Counted from the first letter of the stretch, positions 31,990-44,087 are shown. The stretch: DNA of 64,000 nt from Prorocentrum cordatum (GCA_963575745.1 CAUYUJ010006502.1:197001-261000), one strand, 5' to 3'. The notes: generated from the letters alone by a model not told the origin. Made by a program: numbers and translations.

Positions 31990-32350
31990 TCTCTCCCAGC
32001 TCCCCAATTCCCGAACACATGCCCTTGGCCCTGGATTTCGGTTTCCCGGTTTCACGGCTCCTGGCTCCCAATTCCAAACTCCCGGTTCCTGGTTCCTGGC
32101 TCTCGGTTCTCATCTCCCGGTTCCCGGATTCTGGCTCCCGCTCCCAAATCCCAGCTCCCGGTTCTGGGTTCCCATGTTCCTGGTTCCCAGTCCCCCGTTC
32201 CCGGTTTCCCTTCCAGTCGCCCCCTCCGTGTTCCCAAATCCCTGTTCCTGGTTCCCGGTTCCCCGCGGGTCTCGGTCCCCACGTGCCGTCTCCCGTTTCC
32301 AGTTCGCGGCTCCTGGTTCCCGGCTCCCGGTTCCCAATTCCCGATTACCT
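31990..32350. repeat. CCCGGTTCCTGGCTCC minisatellite
   Basis: Repeated GGTTCC(C/T)GG(C/T)TCCC units of about 6 and 12 bp. All frames are low complexity. From 32,350 to 32,650 no gene is seen. Confidence 0.8.
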
Positions 32351-32651
32351 TCACTATTCCTCCGCAGTGTTGCGCGGACGCTCCGAAGAGAGGGGGGATC
32401 GCGCCGTAGGCGGGCCGTAGGCGTCTTGGCGCTCACCCAGCCTCTGCGCCCAGGACGCTGGGTGCGCGTCCTAGGCGCGCACCAACATTGGGGGGGACAG
32501 GCTCGGGGGAAAACATTGACTTTGAATCGGCGACACATCGTCGACCGATCGGCGATAGGCCCCAGATAGAGAATCGACGCGTTCCTGGGCGGGGTGGGGC
32601 GACACGGCCGATTTTGAAGAAAAGACCGGACGTTGTGGGACATCACTCATT

Positions 32652-32885
32652 GTGAACTGCACTGCGCGAGAACACATGCACCGGCATGTTGTACGAACCT
32701 TCGTGGAGCGATCATACCGGCGGCAAGTGGCAAGGAATGCTGCGCATGATAGGAGTTGTCCATTCACCGACGCGCGGGGGATGAAGCAAGGCGACCCCAT
32801 CAGCTCCTCTTGTGTTCACTGTGGCGGTGAAGAAGTCATGATCAGGACCCTGATGGAAATGTGGAAAATCATGGTCGCTACTGTT
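32652..32885 (+). pseudogene. Reverse transcriptase fragment (non-LTR)
   Basis: The frame beginning at 32,652 reads RTFVERSYRRQVARNAAH, then RGMKQGDPISSS, then IRTLMEMWK. R-G-x-K-Q-G-D-P-I-S is RT motif B of LINE-type enzymes, and the preceding helix and following hydrophobic-charged stretch fit its usual surroundings. Motif A and the catalytic Asp-Asp motif C are not found nearby, so this is a short fragment, probably of a different LINE lineage from the ones at 36-52 kb (whose motif B reads GVLQGWPLS or GVAQGCPAS). Confidence 0.6.
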
Positions 32886-33311
32886 GTTTGTTTCAGTTGT
32901 CTTGACGACCAGAACGGGCCCCCGCCCCGCCATACCCCCTAGGACCAGAGAGGGGGCTGATTTCGCCGACTGCTTCAAAATTAATGGACTGAGCACCAAG
33001 GCCGCACACCCGCACACCCTCCGCTTCCACAACTTACTTTCCACCGCTGCCTTGAACCGAAACGGCTTCGGTATGAGAATGCGTGTAAACAGAGATGCAA
33101 GCAACGAGGCATTACATGTGCCGCTACTGGTATCAATCCAGGCTAACTCGACCCAATCCTGGCGAACTCGCCCCAGCCTGCTCTGAAGTGCCCTGGGCTC
33201 ACACAGAGGTGAGCGCCAGAGGCACTGGAGGGACCTCCAAAAGCTCCCCCATGACCTCCCTTCCTCCCTCGGCTCCCTCTCTCTGCTCCCTCACGCTTCT
33301 CCTTAGGCTAG

Positions 33312-33540
33312 AGGCATCCTAGATGGGGTCCTAGCAGATGGGGTCGGAGGACCGCGCCGCATCGGCAATGCATCGGCGATACATTGCGGATGCGTCGGCG
33401 GTGCATCGGCGACGTCGGCGGTGCCATCGGCGCCGACTGCGTGGAAAAGACCGGGCTCCGCATGGAGCCGCATCGCCGAGGCATCGGCGATGCGGCGCGA
33501 TCCTCCGACCCCCTCTACTCGGACCCCATCTGGGAGGCCT
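33312..33540. repeat. Foldback (MITE-like) element with ~70-bp arms
   Basis: Left arm 33,312-33,381 and right arm 33,471-33,540 are reverse complements at about 60 of 70 positions; the spacer is 89 bp. The arms carry GATGGGGTCC, GGTCGGAGGA and CGCGCCGCATCG. The spacer is made of GCATCGGCGA-type units. No ORF, and no target-site duplication I can be sure of. Confidence 0.75.
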
Positions 33541-33764
33541 GCCCCCGCCCCCCTTATCACCCATCGCCCCAAGAGCAGAAAAAAACCAACATGCCGGGGG
33601 GAAGCGCGTGGGGTCTGGCGGGGGCGCCGACGGGGCGGGCGCGCGGAGGACAACCTCCTGGCCCACGAAGAAACCGATCGCGTGCAGGATGTAGCGTTTC
33701 TCGCCGTCCTGCTTCCGCACCCGCCCCGTCCTCCCTGTCGGCCCCCCTCCTGATCCTGTATTCC

Positions 33765-34072
33765 TCCTCCTCCTCCTCCTCCTCCTCCTCCTCCAGTAGG
33801 CGGAGGAGGAGTCCTCCTCCTCCTCCTCCTCCTCCTCCTCCTCCTCTTCCACCGCCTCCTCCAACTCTCACAATTCTGCGAATACGCCGACACGTGCAAG
33901 CACACCAAGACGCCCTCTTCCTCCTCCTCCAAACCTCAAGATTCTGCGAATACGCCGAGCCGTGCAAGCATAGGAAGACGCCCTCCTCCTCCTCCTCGTT
34001 TTCCTCTTCCTCCTCCTCCTTTTCCTCCTCCTCCTCCTCCTCCTCCTCCTCCTCCTCCTCCTCCCTCGACTC
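33765..34072. repeat. (CTC)n tracts around a 68-bp duplication
   Basis: (CTC)n at 33,765-33,850 and 33,985-34,065. Between them a segment with ATTCTGCGAATACGCCGA and AGACGCCCTC occurs twice (about 33,871 and 33,939). Confidence 0.85.
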
Positions 34073-35640
34073 AGACGGGGCCAAAGTGTCAACGGAGTGC
34101 ACTGCCGAGCGCGGCCCAACGCTGCCCGGACAGCGAAACATCCAGAAATCCCCCTCCTCCCCCCCCTCCACCTACAATTTGTTTTGCCCCTCCTCCCCTC
34201 CGCCTCCCCTGTCACCCGCATTCACTGCTGACAAATCCTCCGCAAGCGATTGCTCGTTGTTCTCCTGATCCTCCTCCAACTGTCACCACCACCACGTCCT
34301 CCTCTCCCTTTTTTATTGTTATTCCTCATATTCCTTCTTTTCCTCCTTCTGCTCCTCCCCTCCCTCCTCAGTATCAACAACCCGCCGAGGCACAGCGCGT
34401 CCTCGTACCTGACCAGACAAATGCGGGCGTTGCGGTACGGGTCGTACTGCGGCGGGTCACGCGCAGGAGCGGAGACCCTGGGTCACCTGACGTCGCGGAT
34501 CGTGCTGCACGAAGCGCGAGGCGCGATGAATATCGCTCCCACGCCGCCGATGCCCGTGCAGCCAAGAGCCGTTACGTCCGCGCACCAGCAGGTAGTCAAG
34601 GGCAGGAGCTGAGATTCGAAATTCAAACGTGGACGTGATATTGACATGAAGGTTGGAGAGCCTGCCCAGATTGAGAAGGATCACGCGAGGAGAAGGACGA
34701 CGCCAAAAACCAGACCGACAAGGGCCATGAAAGAAGAGGAGCAGTCACGCAGCGGAAATGGACGGGACGAGGGGAGGGGTGGCCAGGGTGGCAGGCAATA
34801 TAGGCAGGGAGAGGGGCGAGCCGGGAGGGCGGGGCCGAGGGCCGGGAAGGAAGAAAGACGGGAGCACAAGCAGGAATTCCTCTCGAAGGCCCACTGGCAG
34901 AACGTACCGCTTTGCGGCCATCAGGCCGATCCTGCTGCTTGAGTGGCCGCCTCGTGCTGTCGGATCCTCTCCGCCGGAGCCGTCATTCCAGGTGTCGAAA
35001 TGAGGATTGCGCGGGAGGATGAGAAGCAGGCTGGGCCAGCCTGAGCTGCTTCCAGCAACACATACTTGGCCGAGGCACATCAGGTGGTGTCAGAACCAAC
35101 AGAAGCCGTCACATGTGATTTGTGGTGAAGGCGCAGGCGTTGGCGGATTCTCTGCAGGGCCCCTATGCCACACGGCCCCAGGGTCCCAAAACAAACGCCG
35201 ACCTAACTTAAACCGTCTCCTGGGGATAAAAAGGGGGCGAGGATAACGACGATGACCATGATGAGGACGAAATGCGGAGTTACGACCAGCACCTGCAGCA
35301 GAAGCAACTAGAACGCATAAGAAGGAACGGGGGCGAGATCGGGAGCAGGATCTGATACGGGGGCAGGAGCCATAATCGGAAGAGGGAAGACGGCGGCGGG
35401 GCGAATGGGAGGGCGGCGAGGCACATGGGGAGAAGAAGAACGAAACGCGAGACAGCCTCGATGCACATGCGTGGCTAACGTCAAAAAAGATCAGGAGGAC
35501 GAGGAGCACGTGAGGCACGATCAGCCGGACGAGCAAGAGGAGAGAGGGGGCCACGGAAGGGGGGGCGGCAGCCGCGGGGGGGGGGAAAGAGGAAGAGGAG
35601 GAAGTGGAGCGTGGCCGAGACGAGTCGGATCCTGCCATCC
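34073..35640. other. Non-genic stretch
   Basis: CTC-rich to 34,380, a GC-rich middle, and purine-rich DNA at 34,740-34,880 and 35,330-35,620. No frame with persuasive coding character. Confidence 0.45.
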
Positions 35641-36108
35641 TACCCGCCACCACCGCCCCCTCGCGCCTGCGCCGCGGTGGACTCGAGGTGAGCGCGATCG
35701 AGGAAGCGACGCCGCCTGCCTCTTGTCGGGGGGCGCGCGGCGAGGCGGGCAGCACCGACTACCTCGGCTGCGCCTGTCGCTGAGAGAGGGAGTGACGCCT
35801 GATGGGCGACGATGAAGGCCAGGGACCCCCCCCCCCCCAGCCGAGAATGAACGAGGGGTCGGAGGGAAGGGGGGGGGGGGCGCAGGGGCACTGAGGCAAC
35901 CCATTGAATACGGGCACGGCCGAGAACAGAATCAGAATGGGCGATCGCATCGGGGGCGCAAGGGCATCCGAACATGCAAAACACATGATTCGTCATTTGC
36001 ATTCGCTTGTTCGCGATCCAGCAACCGAGCCAGCTCCGAAGCGCGATTAGGCCCCGCGCCATCGGTGCCAACTTCAGAAGCGACTGTAGTTCTTCCACAT
36101 GGTCGATT

Positions 36109-37989
36109 TCAAAGGACGGGCTGAAATGCTTCCGCACCCGCGCGCGCGATCTGTTTCGGCAACCGAGGCTCTCGGGAGCAAAGAGGGCACGGCCAAACAC
36201 ACACCTGGAACGCACTCTGCCACCGCGGACGCTTGCGCTCGTCTCTGGGAACCCCTGCTCGAAACAATCCGAGCGCCTCGACCCCCCCGCTCTGCCGGGC
36301 GAGAGCATATCTTCGAGCCGCACAAGAAGGTTGCCCGACACGACGACGGACGCCAGATGGGAGGGCGCGGGGGGGGGGGGCAGGGAACCCAAGCGGGGCG
36401 TGCTCCAACGTGCGCGCGATGGAGGGCGATTCCCAACAATCGGGGGCGAGCTTGTCCCCACTCCACCACGCGGCAGGTCCCCGTTCGACAATGGCACGAC
36501 GCAGCCTAGCAACCTGGACTTGCCACGTGTTGAGAGTGAGGAGCGCCGGGCGCATGAGGGGTGCAGAGCAAAGAGACACCGCGCTTTTCAGTCTCGGACC
36601 TCCCCGCGAAGCCAGCTCAAACCACTCGCCGCGGCCCATGCTGCTGCTCGGTGCATGCCAAAGGCGGGCAATCGGGTGCCTCTCGGATGCTGCGAGCTGT
36701 CGAGGGAGCTGAAACAGTTGGGCCTTGTAGCCCAGGACAGGCAGTGCAAGGTCGAGGAAACGATCCACGCTCCGAGCGAAGGAGGCACCTGCACCAGCAA
36801 GTCGGACCGTCCTTTCTTTGAGCTTAGCCATGGGAGGCCCCCACTTCCCGAGCAGGGTACAACTGGGTCCCAGACGGACGCCTAAATAAGGTAGGTTGCC
36901 GACATCCTGAAACTCCTCCCAAGTCGGGTCCGCGCGGGCGAGCACCGATCGAAGGTCTGCGACCACCTGGTGCTGGCGCATCGCCCGAACCTCGCTGGGA
37001 TCTGGCATCGGTGCTCCAGGGGGGCCGCCAAACATTTGGACGCCTTCAATTGCAGCTTGGCAATCAGCGAGGCTAGACAGAAGACTCGAGCAAACACGAC
37101 ATACCCCCGTCACCTCCAGATAACCGCCCCCGCACCATCAGCGCAAACTCGAGTGCATCCCCGCCGCTTGCGGCCCATGTTCCTAAACGCGTCGCCCAGG
37201 GAGACATTCGCTGCTATCACAAAAAGCGATCCCGAGAGGGGCCAGCCCTGAAGGACGCCCGAACACATCAAGTATATATGGCATAAGGCGCGGTCTACCT
37301 CGCTGTAGCGTGGGTTAGCAGCGCAGAAGACACCCGCGGCTCGCCTGATACCTTGCGGAAGCCTGCGCGCCCGCGCACACATATTCACCCATTCTTGCCG
37401 GACCGGCGGGAACGCCTGGGCATAGTCGAAAGACATAAGGGAAGGAGGGGCAAGGGGAGAAGAGGCGACGGCATTAAGACTGGCCAGGCGAGCCGAACTA
37501 TCTAGATCCACGGTGTTGTTCAAAGTTGCGGCCAGCAATGAATCCGCGCTGGTTTGGAGCTCCGATCTTTTGGATCGCAGTCGCGACAGCACGGTTGATG
37601 GTAGCGCCGACGATCTTATTAGCAGCACGATTCAGTCCTAGGGGGCGGGCGTCGCGCGCCGCACGCACGAGCCCCTCTAGCGACGCAGCCTCGCCCGCTA
37701 GCGGTTCGGGGAGGAAGACAGCAAGAGATGCAGAAAAGGACATCGGCATGGGAAGACCTTGCAGTGTCCAACATAGGACGTTGTATAAGACATCAGCCCC
37801 ACGACCAATACTACAGGCCCGAAGGTGGAGCCCATCAGGTCCAGGCGTGCTATTGGGGGCACGCCAGATGAACCTTCCAGGCGACCGCTTGGAACGAGGT
37901 GGGAAATACGAGAAGCCCAGACCCGTGCTACTCCCGAGACACTCCAAGTACCGACCCCCCCCCCACGCGGGCACGGGACTGGTCCCCAT
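36109..37989 (-). pseudogene. LINE reverse transcriptase
   Basis: Three frames together give the finger and palm motifs: NSTPGPDGLH near 37,840; ARPLGLNRAANK; QRGFIAGRNFEQH near 37,530; motif A MSFDYAQAFPPV near 37,430; motif B SGVLQGWPLSGSLF near 37,235; motif C VCADGAGAVI near 37,140; and the thumb-entry motif LPYLGVRLGP near 36,880. Motif C should read A-D-D-A; the second Asp is Gly, which removes a catalytic metal ligand. The downstream sequence continues as the usual LINE C-terminal region. Confidence 0.8.
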
Positions 37990-38559
37990 CGGAGATCGGG
38001 CCCCAGTACCTGGCTAAGGCAGCGACAGAGACAGCTCGCTCCGACTTCGAAGTCAGACCTGGCCTATCGGGGGTGGCTGAATCAATCTGCTGACACAACC
38101 GCGGCTAAAAACTTGCGTCGCGAAAAAGGGATTCCATAGTTGGGCTCTGCGGCCAGCCGCCTGCTTCCGCCCAGGGGTCCGAGCCCGCCCAGGGCAGTTT
38201 ACTTCCGCCGCGGCTTCTCGCTCGAGTTGCCCCCGTCTCTTTGTGGCCTCTTGCTGCTGGGGGCTCGCATGAAGGTTGCCAAATTTAACGGGGTCAACTA
38301 GGCGGACGTGCCCGTCGACCGACACCTCCAAATGAGCACGCGTCCAGGGATGCTGGGCACGCAGCGAACGCGCGAGGCGAACATCCTGGCGAGCAATCGC
38401 GCGAGCGAGAGAACGAGATACCATGGCCCTGGGGGCGAGACGCTGGGGGAGGGCCCGGGGCTGGAGGTCGCGGACTGCAGCTCCCGCACGTTGCCGACGC
38501 AAAGCTGCCATCTCGAGCTGCTCAGGGGGGGCCAGACAATTAAAGTCGATCAATGCCTC

Positions 38560-39735
38560 GTAAGCCTGGACCATTTCAGAGTACAAGGGGTCGGAGTAGA
38601 GGTGGAGCGGGGGAGGGCGGGGCCCGGGGTCCGACCCAGACGAGGCAGGGCGCTCGGCGAGAGTGATGCTGACCGGCGCGTGGTCGCTCACACCAGCTGC
38701 GTACATCTCTTCGGGTTCCCCGTGCACGCGCAAGGATTGAAAGCCTTGGCACAGTAACCACGGCGGAGAGGCAAGGAAGCAACGGTCGACCTTCGAGCAT
38801 GAGCGGGTGCCCTGATGCCAGCACGTGGTGGGGAGGTCCCCAGCATGCTCGGTGAGATCTGAAAATGGAGCGCCAGGCTCCATCACCTGGGCGCCCTCCC
38901 CGAACGGAGGACCTAGATGTCCTTGATTCACGATCGCTGTCGCAAATATTAAGATCCCCCCTGTGGCGCCAGACCAAAAGCGAGCGGCGCCTGCCTTACT
39001 ACTTCAAGTTGAGCTTCAACGCGGTCCCTGACCCGACGGACCTCCTCCAGACTCAAACCAACATTGCGCGCATTCCAGTGCCAGAGACGGAATCCCGAGG
39101 ACGGGGGGATTAAACGAACCACAGACGCCCGCGTCACGGAGTTCAGTGATCTCGAGAGGGGCCATAGGAGAGGACGGGGGGATTAAAGTCGCAACGCCGC
39201 CAACGCGATATTCCTCCGCACATGAGGCAAACAAATGATGCAGAAGACCTGCGCGCTGGGCAGCCCCTTCGATGGCAGGGGCACCACCGTGAGTTTCCTG
39301 CAACGGCAGAACAGTGGGGGGTGAATCAGAGGGGGAGGCAGCAAGATCGCTCAGAACCTGCAGTTGCCGAGTACATCCCGCAGCACGATAGTGACCTGGA
39401 CAGAGGGCCCGCGTGTTCCAGGTTGTGAATGTCACCGATGTCGATCGGGAGAACGTGTTACCCACTCCACTGGACCTGCTTTCTGGAGAACACGCGGCCC
39501 GCGAGAGCAGCATGCCTCGCTCGCTCCAGGCCGAGGTCGGCCAGCGACGCGAGATTCCAACGAACCCGAGGCGGGTCGCTGGGATGCCCTCGATCTTCGA
39601 AATGGGCTGCCACTGCATGATGAGCGCGCCCGCGTCCCGATCGACAAAGACATCCTTTTGCAGGGCCTCCGCGGTGGATATCTCGAGCTGCTTGCAGGCC
39701 CTCTCTCTGGCGACGTCCTGCTTCTTATCCAAACC
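38560..39735 (-). pseudogene. LINE EEP (APE-type) endonuclease
   Basis: Ordered EEP motifs across three frames: FTTWNTRAL (Trp codon at 39,418-39,420), LPLQETHGG, VGGVATL, LWHWNARN near 39,070, RGDLNICDSD near 38,950, KVDRCFLAS near 38,780 and GVSDHAPVSITL near 38,680. These are the family's metal and DNA-contact residues, and all key positions (N, E, D-x-N, D-H) are present. In LINEs this domain nicks target DNA to prime reverse transcription. The frame changes near 39,020-39,140 and 38,940 break it. Confidence 0.75.
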
Positions 39736-39789
39736 GACATAGATCTCAACCGCTCTGTCGCCAGGGAGAATCGTCCGAAACCGTCCACG

Positions 39790-41038
39790 ACGTCAAGGAC
39801 CCTAACGAAGCGCAGCATGCGCGTGGCGGACACGCGTCTCCGCCGCAAGGTGCGTCTCCCCGTCGGCGATCCCGAAGCGCAGCACGAAAGACTTCGACAT
39901 TTGGGGTCCTTCCAGCCTGCGCGCGCGCCCCAGCTGATACCCGCGCGCCTCCAGCCATGGCTGGATCGCCTCTGCCAGGGCCGAGACGGGGATGGGCTCC
40001 CTCGCGTTGATGGCGAAGATGGAGTGGCCCCGCGGCCTGTCCCAGTCTGCGGCCCTCGCCGCAGGAACCCGTAGGGCAACCCTAGGCAGGTCGAAGACCT
40101 TCTCGACCCGCTCCATCCTCTCGACCAGGGATTGGTTCTCCGCCTCCAGTCTCGCGACCCTCTCATCGGTCGCCACCAGTCGGGCCATGGTCGAGTTGAA
40201 GCGGGTCGCCATGCGCTCTTCGATGTCATTGGGCAAGGGCATCGTGCTTGCGGAGATCGACTGCGGCAGCACCTTGTCGATCGACGCAGCGACCCCATGT
40301 GAGATCTCGCCGATGCATGTCTGCTTGACCTTGCTGAACTCTTCTGGCTGGATCTCTCGTGCAATCTGAGCGATGGCGGGTCGCGTCGACGGATCAGTGG
40401 CACCTCCCACTGATGCACCGACAGCGCCACCGCCACCTGCACCATCTGCATCTGCAACTGCCCCTGCCTCTTCTCCGACTACAAGTCACCCGCGCCATCT
40501 TCCAGCAATGTGCTGGGAAGGGGGAACCATGGCTGCGGGCCGCTCCGCGTGCCCGACGAAGGCGACGTGCGCCTGGCACCGTCGACGCCCACGGCGCCAG
40601 CGGTTGGGGCCCGACAGCTAGCCCCTGCGACGGGAAGGCGGGGGCGGAGTCGATAGCGGCCAGGAACTCGCAGTCCGCAGCAGACAGGCCAGCACGGGCA
40701 GCGGATCGCCGAGCAGCGTCCGCTGAGCCCCCTGATGAGCCGCCACGACCACTGCGAGAGCTCTGCTCGGGAGCGTCCGCGATTCCATGGCCAGCAGGGG
40801 ATCTCCTTGAGCGACGAGATGATGCCGCCCGAGACTTGCGCTCGCGCCTTGGGGCGGCAGGCGGCGCCGAGCCAGGTGGGGCGGGCGATATCTCACCGCC
40901 AGACTCCATAGGAGTAGGGGCCCAAACCCTAATCTTCCGACCAGGGGTCCCATCGCTCTTGGAGGCCTTGGAGGCCTTGCGAGTCTTCTTCTCCTTCTTG
41001 TCAGATTGCTTGTCCACGCGCGCGCGGCCCACTCCCAT
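39790..41038 (-). pseudogene. LINE ORF1-like region (coiled coil)
   Basis: ATG at 41038 opens a 214-codon frame rich in K, R, S, A and G (DKKEKKTRKASKASKSDG). A second frame from 40410 continues with MATRFNSTMARLVATDERVA and RLEAENQSLVERMERVEKVF, a heptad pattern typical of a coiled coil, followed by a compact segment (HSIFAINAREPIPVSALAEA; LRFGIADGETHLAAETRVRH) that resembles the RNA-binding part of LINE ORF1 proteins. By analogy this would coat element RNA. A frame change is needed at about 40,400 and another at about 39,800, where it appears to run on into the EEP frame, so ORF1 and ORF2 may once have been fused. Confidence 0.55.
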
Positions 41039-41192
41039 GTCACAGCGCGCAGAGATGTCGAAAGGTGATCGGACCTGTGTCCGAGAAGGTGTGCCCTTGG
41101 CCCCGGCAGCGCGCAGCTCGACTGGGGTTGCCTGAATCGGAAGCTAGCCTCGGACTAGAGGCGCCTATTTCCTGCCCGAGGGACAGAAGCAT

Positions 41193-41214
41193 CTCGGGCC
41201 AAAATGGCCACGGA
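41193..41214 (-). other. Dinoflagellate spliced-leader relic
   Basis: On the minus strand this 22-nt stretch matches the published dinoflagellate spliced leader at 19 of 22 positions, including the run GCCATTTTGGC. The three differences are A to G, T to C and A to G. It sits at the exact 5' side of the LINE relic, as expected if a trans-spliced LINE transcript was copied back into DNA. Confidence 0.7.
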
Positions 41215-42430
41215 AGAGGAGGGGGAGGAGGAGGGGGAGGAGGAGGAGGAGGAGGAGGAAGAGGCGGCGGCGGCGGGCACTCGGGGGCCCTGGTCTGAGA
41301 GGTAAGAGCCGGCGGCCCGTGCGGGATTCGAGAGCAGACCCCCTCCTCTGGAAAGGCCTGCGGGCGGACCTTGCAACCGGCAGGGTGGCCCAACAGCGGC
41401 AAGGCTCGCTGGCCTCGGCAAGGGGCCAAATCTCCCCGCCACCCCTCTGCCCCACCATGCGCCGCGAGGAGGCAAGAGCACAAATCCCCACGGCGCGCTG
41501 GAAAAAGGGGGGGGGGGGGGCAGGAAAGTCCAGCCATCGCGGCGAAGGGGCGGCCACTGGAGGCGGGCGGCGGGAGGGCCCCCGCAGCCCAGCGGGGGAG
41601 CGACCAGCAAAGAGGGGCGGAGCGTCCGTCCGTGACCCGGCACTGGAAGATGCCCGCGGAATAACCTTCGACCCAAATCGGGCAGCACAGCAAATAAGAA
41701 CCCACCGAAATACCAGAACATCTGTCCCCAGCTGGAAGGGAGCACTGCTGAGAAAATTGCTCTGCTGCAGAATGTTTCAAAAAGAATTCCGTCCTGGTTC
41801 TGCGCCGCAGGCCGAAGCCCGTGAAAAATAAGTGACGGCGCTAGATTTGCAGGGTCAATCTTTGGGAAGCCGATATTGCTCGGCCTCCTAAACCGCGCCG
41901 CAATTTGCATTCAGCATGGCCCCGCTCACTGCATGTCTGTGTCTTCGCCTGTTCAAGCAAGCATGTAGGCGTAGCGGGTCGCGTTCGCTGCGTTGACTGT
42001 CAAAGTTATCTGGGCCCCCCGTCGACGCGGGCCCTCTTGTCAATCGGGCTTGGATATCGCATGTCGCAGTGGGTGATATACGACGGCAGATTATCGCGAG
42101 GCCGCCGCGGTGCAGCCATCTGCCCATGCGCGAGCGTCAAGCCAAGGGGCCACAACAAAGACAATTAAGGCGGTCTCGCCACTGAGCCGAGACTCCATGG
42201 CACGGACAGGCTGCGATATCTAACATCACAGAAGTGCCAGCTGGCGTCGGAGCTGACGGTGCCCAATATTACAGCGGTTGTTTCCCAGACCCCGTCGGGA
42301 ACTCCTGCTGCCCTTGCTGAGGTACGCGTGGAGTCGCACCACCAAAACCTGAGGGGTCCCCTGGGGTCCTGTTAGTGCCCGCTGTTGCTCCAAACCTGCG
42401 GTCGAGTTCCTCAGGCCCTGTAGAGAAGCG
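41215..42430. other. (GGA)n tract and non-genic sequence
   Basis: GGA/GAG repeats at 41,215-41,270, a G-run of about 13 at 41,505, and otherwise no supported gene. Confidence 0.5.
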
Positions 42431-44011
42431 TTAGGGGTCGAGGCCGATGGCATTCGCCATCTTTTTGATGGACTGACTGCACGCGGCAACGCAAGTAGGC
42501 AGGGCAACGCGCCGCCGGTCACTGCGGTTGTCCAGGCTGACTCGCCATAACCCACTGCGCGTCCACCCGGGTGCGATGAGCTGTCCCGGTCGGCGCCTAG
42601 CTCCTGCGGCGCAGAAGGGCCTCGACGGCGCGCCCGTCTCGGGCCCTGGGCCCTTGGCCCGGGCCGCGTCCAGCCCGAGCGCGCCGATGGTGATCGCCTC
42701 CTTCATCTTGAGGACCGAGGAGGCGCGCGCCCACGTTAGCGCGGGCTCGCCGACCCCCTGCCCCTGCAAAGTGGCTCCGAGCGCAGGGTTGGGGTTCAGG
42801 CTGTGCTGGATATTCCCCATCCTCGCCCCCTCGTCCGCGCCCTCCCTCTCGCGCGTCTCGCTGGCCTTCCAGCTGATGGGGATCTCCCGCATCATCAGGG
42901 GGGCGAACATGTTCGCCGTGCTCTCGATGAACTCGCGGAAGAGCGCCTTAGCCCGCTTCTTCACCTCGCCCCCTGCTCGTCGCCGACTCGCGCAACTCGC
43001 GAATGACCTCCACGGCAATGCGCGCGCGGGGGGCCCGGGCCGAGTTTCTTGCCAACGGCGCGGACCTCCGCTGCATACTTCTTGGCTGCCCGCAAGTCCC
43101 GTGGAAAGCTGGCGCCTGTACTGGAATCGACAAAAAATCGCTGGCCGCGCGGTGATATTCGCGCTTGTCGGGGGCGCGTCGCAGGGCGAGCCGCGTCGTC
43201 GCGTTCAGCTTGTCGTCGCAGTGGCCGCAGTCTCTTCCGAAGGCCCCCCCCCCTCGCGGCGCTAGGCGACCCCCGCTCCCTGCTGCTTCCGGGGAGAGGG
43301 GCGGTCTTGGCGAACTCCTCCGATCTGCGGCCCTGGCCCTCGTTCGCCGCCCATCTGCCGCTCGGCCTCGGAAGCGCCGTCGCCATCGTGAGCCCGTTCT
43401 CTAGCGCTGCGGGGGCCTTCGCGGCGCTCGCGCCCGCGGCGCTGAACTGGCGGCAAGTCTTGGGCCCCGTGTTCGCGCGTGCGACATTCCCAAAGTCGGT
43501 GGAATTCGTGGCCCATGTTCCCACCTGCTGTGATAAGCGCAACGCGTGCCGCGCCTCTCGCCGGCTCTTCGGCACCGGACGACGGCCGTCTCGCGATTGC
43601 TGAACGCGCCGAGGCTCCGCGGGCAGTACTGAGTGATTGCAGGCTGGGCGAGGAGAGCACGGAGGTCGCGGGCCCCTCTTTCGTGGGCCTGGAGGGCTCG
43701 GGAGGGGGTGAATTATTCCCCCGCGCGCTGTTTCGCGGCCCTCGGCATGGACGCGCGGGTAGTTGCGCCAGGAAGGTCGCTCCTGGCACTCCTCCTTTCC
43801 TTCCTGAACCCCCCCCCACCCCTCTCCCCCCGTGCTGCCCCCCCTGCGCTGCGCCGCGCGAGATGTTCGCGTCTGCGCGTGCCAACTGCTGCCGCCCCGC
43901 CGCCCCTGGAGCAAGGGTGGCAGGGTCGGAAATTCGAGTGGGGCGCCGCGCGTGCGTGTTCTCGTCTAGCGAGGCGAGCTCGCCCAAGTCCTGTCTAAAC
44001 TGTTTTGCCAC
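42431..44011 (-). pseudogene. Decayed coding region, unknown product
   Basis: Three minus-strand frames continue one another. From 44,011: MAKQFRQDLGELASLDENTH. About 43,540-42,970: NGLTMATALPRPSGRWAANE and FFVDSSTGASFPRDLRAAKK. From 43,018 down: KRAKALFREFIESTANMFAP, REIPISWKASETRE and WARASSVLKMKEAITIGALG. The last part has the most natural composition. No domain is recognised. It lies downstream of the 47.4-48.6 kb EEP fragment on the same strand and may be part of a retroelement without an identifiable RT. Confidence 0.35.
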
Positions 44012-44087
44012 TGGCGCAGACGAGGGGCCCGCTTAATCCCCGGGAAATAATCTCGCGGCGCCTGCCAACCGTTCCAGCGCCCTGTCC

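Larger units (their letters stand above)
35700..41214 (-). mobile_element. LINE-type retrotransposon relic with spliced-leader head
   Basis: Reads right to left: spliced-leader-like sequence (41,214-41,193), ~155-nt leader, ORF1-like region, EEP endonuclease, RT and a C-terminal segment with CMFGCPCAPDAIAH (a C-x3-C-x-C...H cluster) near 35,970. It is nearly full length but has several frame changes and an altered RT catalytic motif, so it is inactive as it stands. Its 5' end abuts a (GGA)n tract. The 3' boundary is approximate; no poly(A) tail was found. Confidence 0.75.

Noticed and set aside
35090-35755. 221-codon minus-strand ORF after the LINE tail
   Set aside because: Arg/Ser/Pro-rich composition without motif; the adjacent DNA is purine-rich low-complexity sequence.
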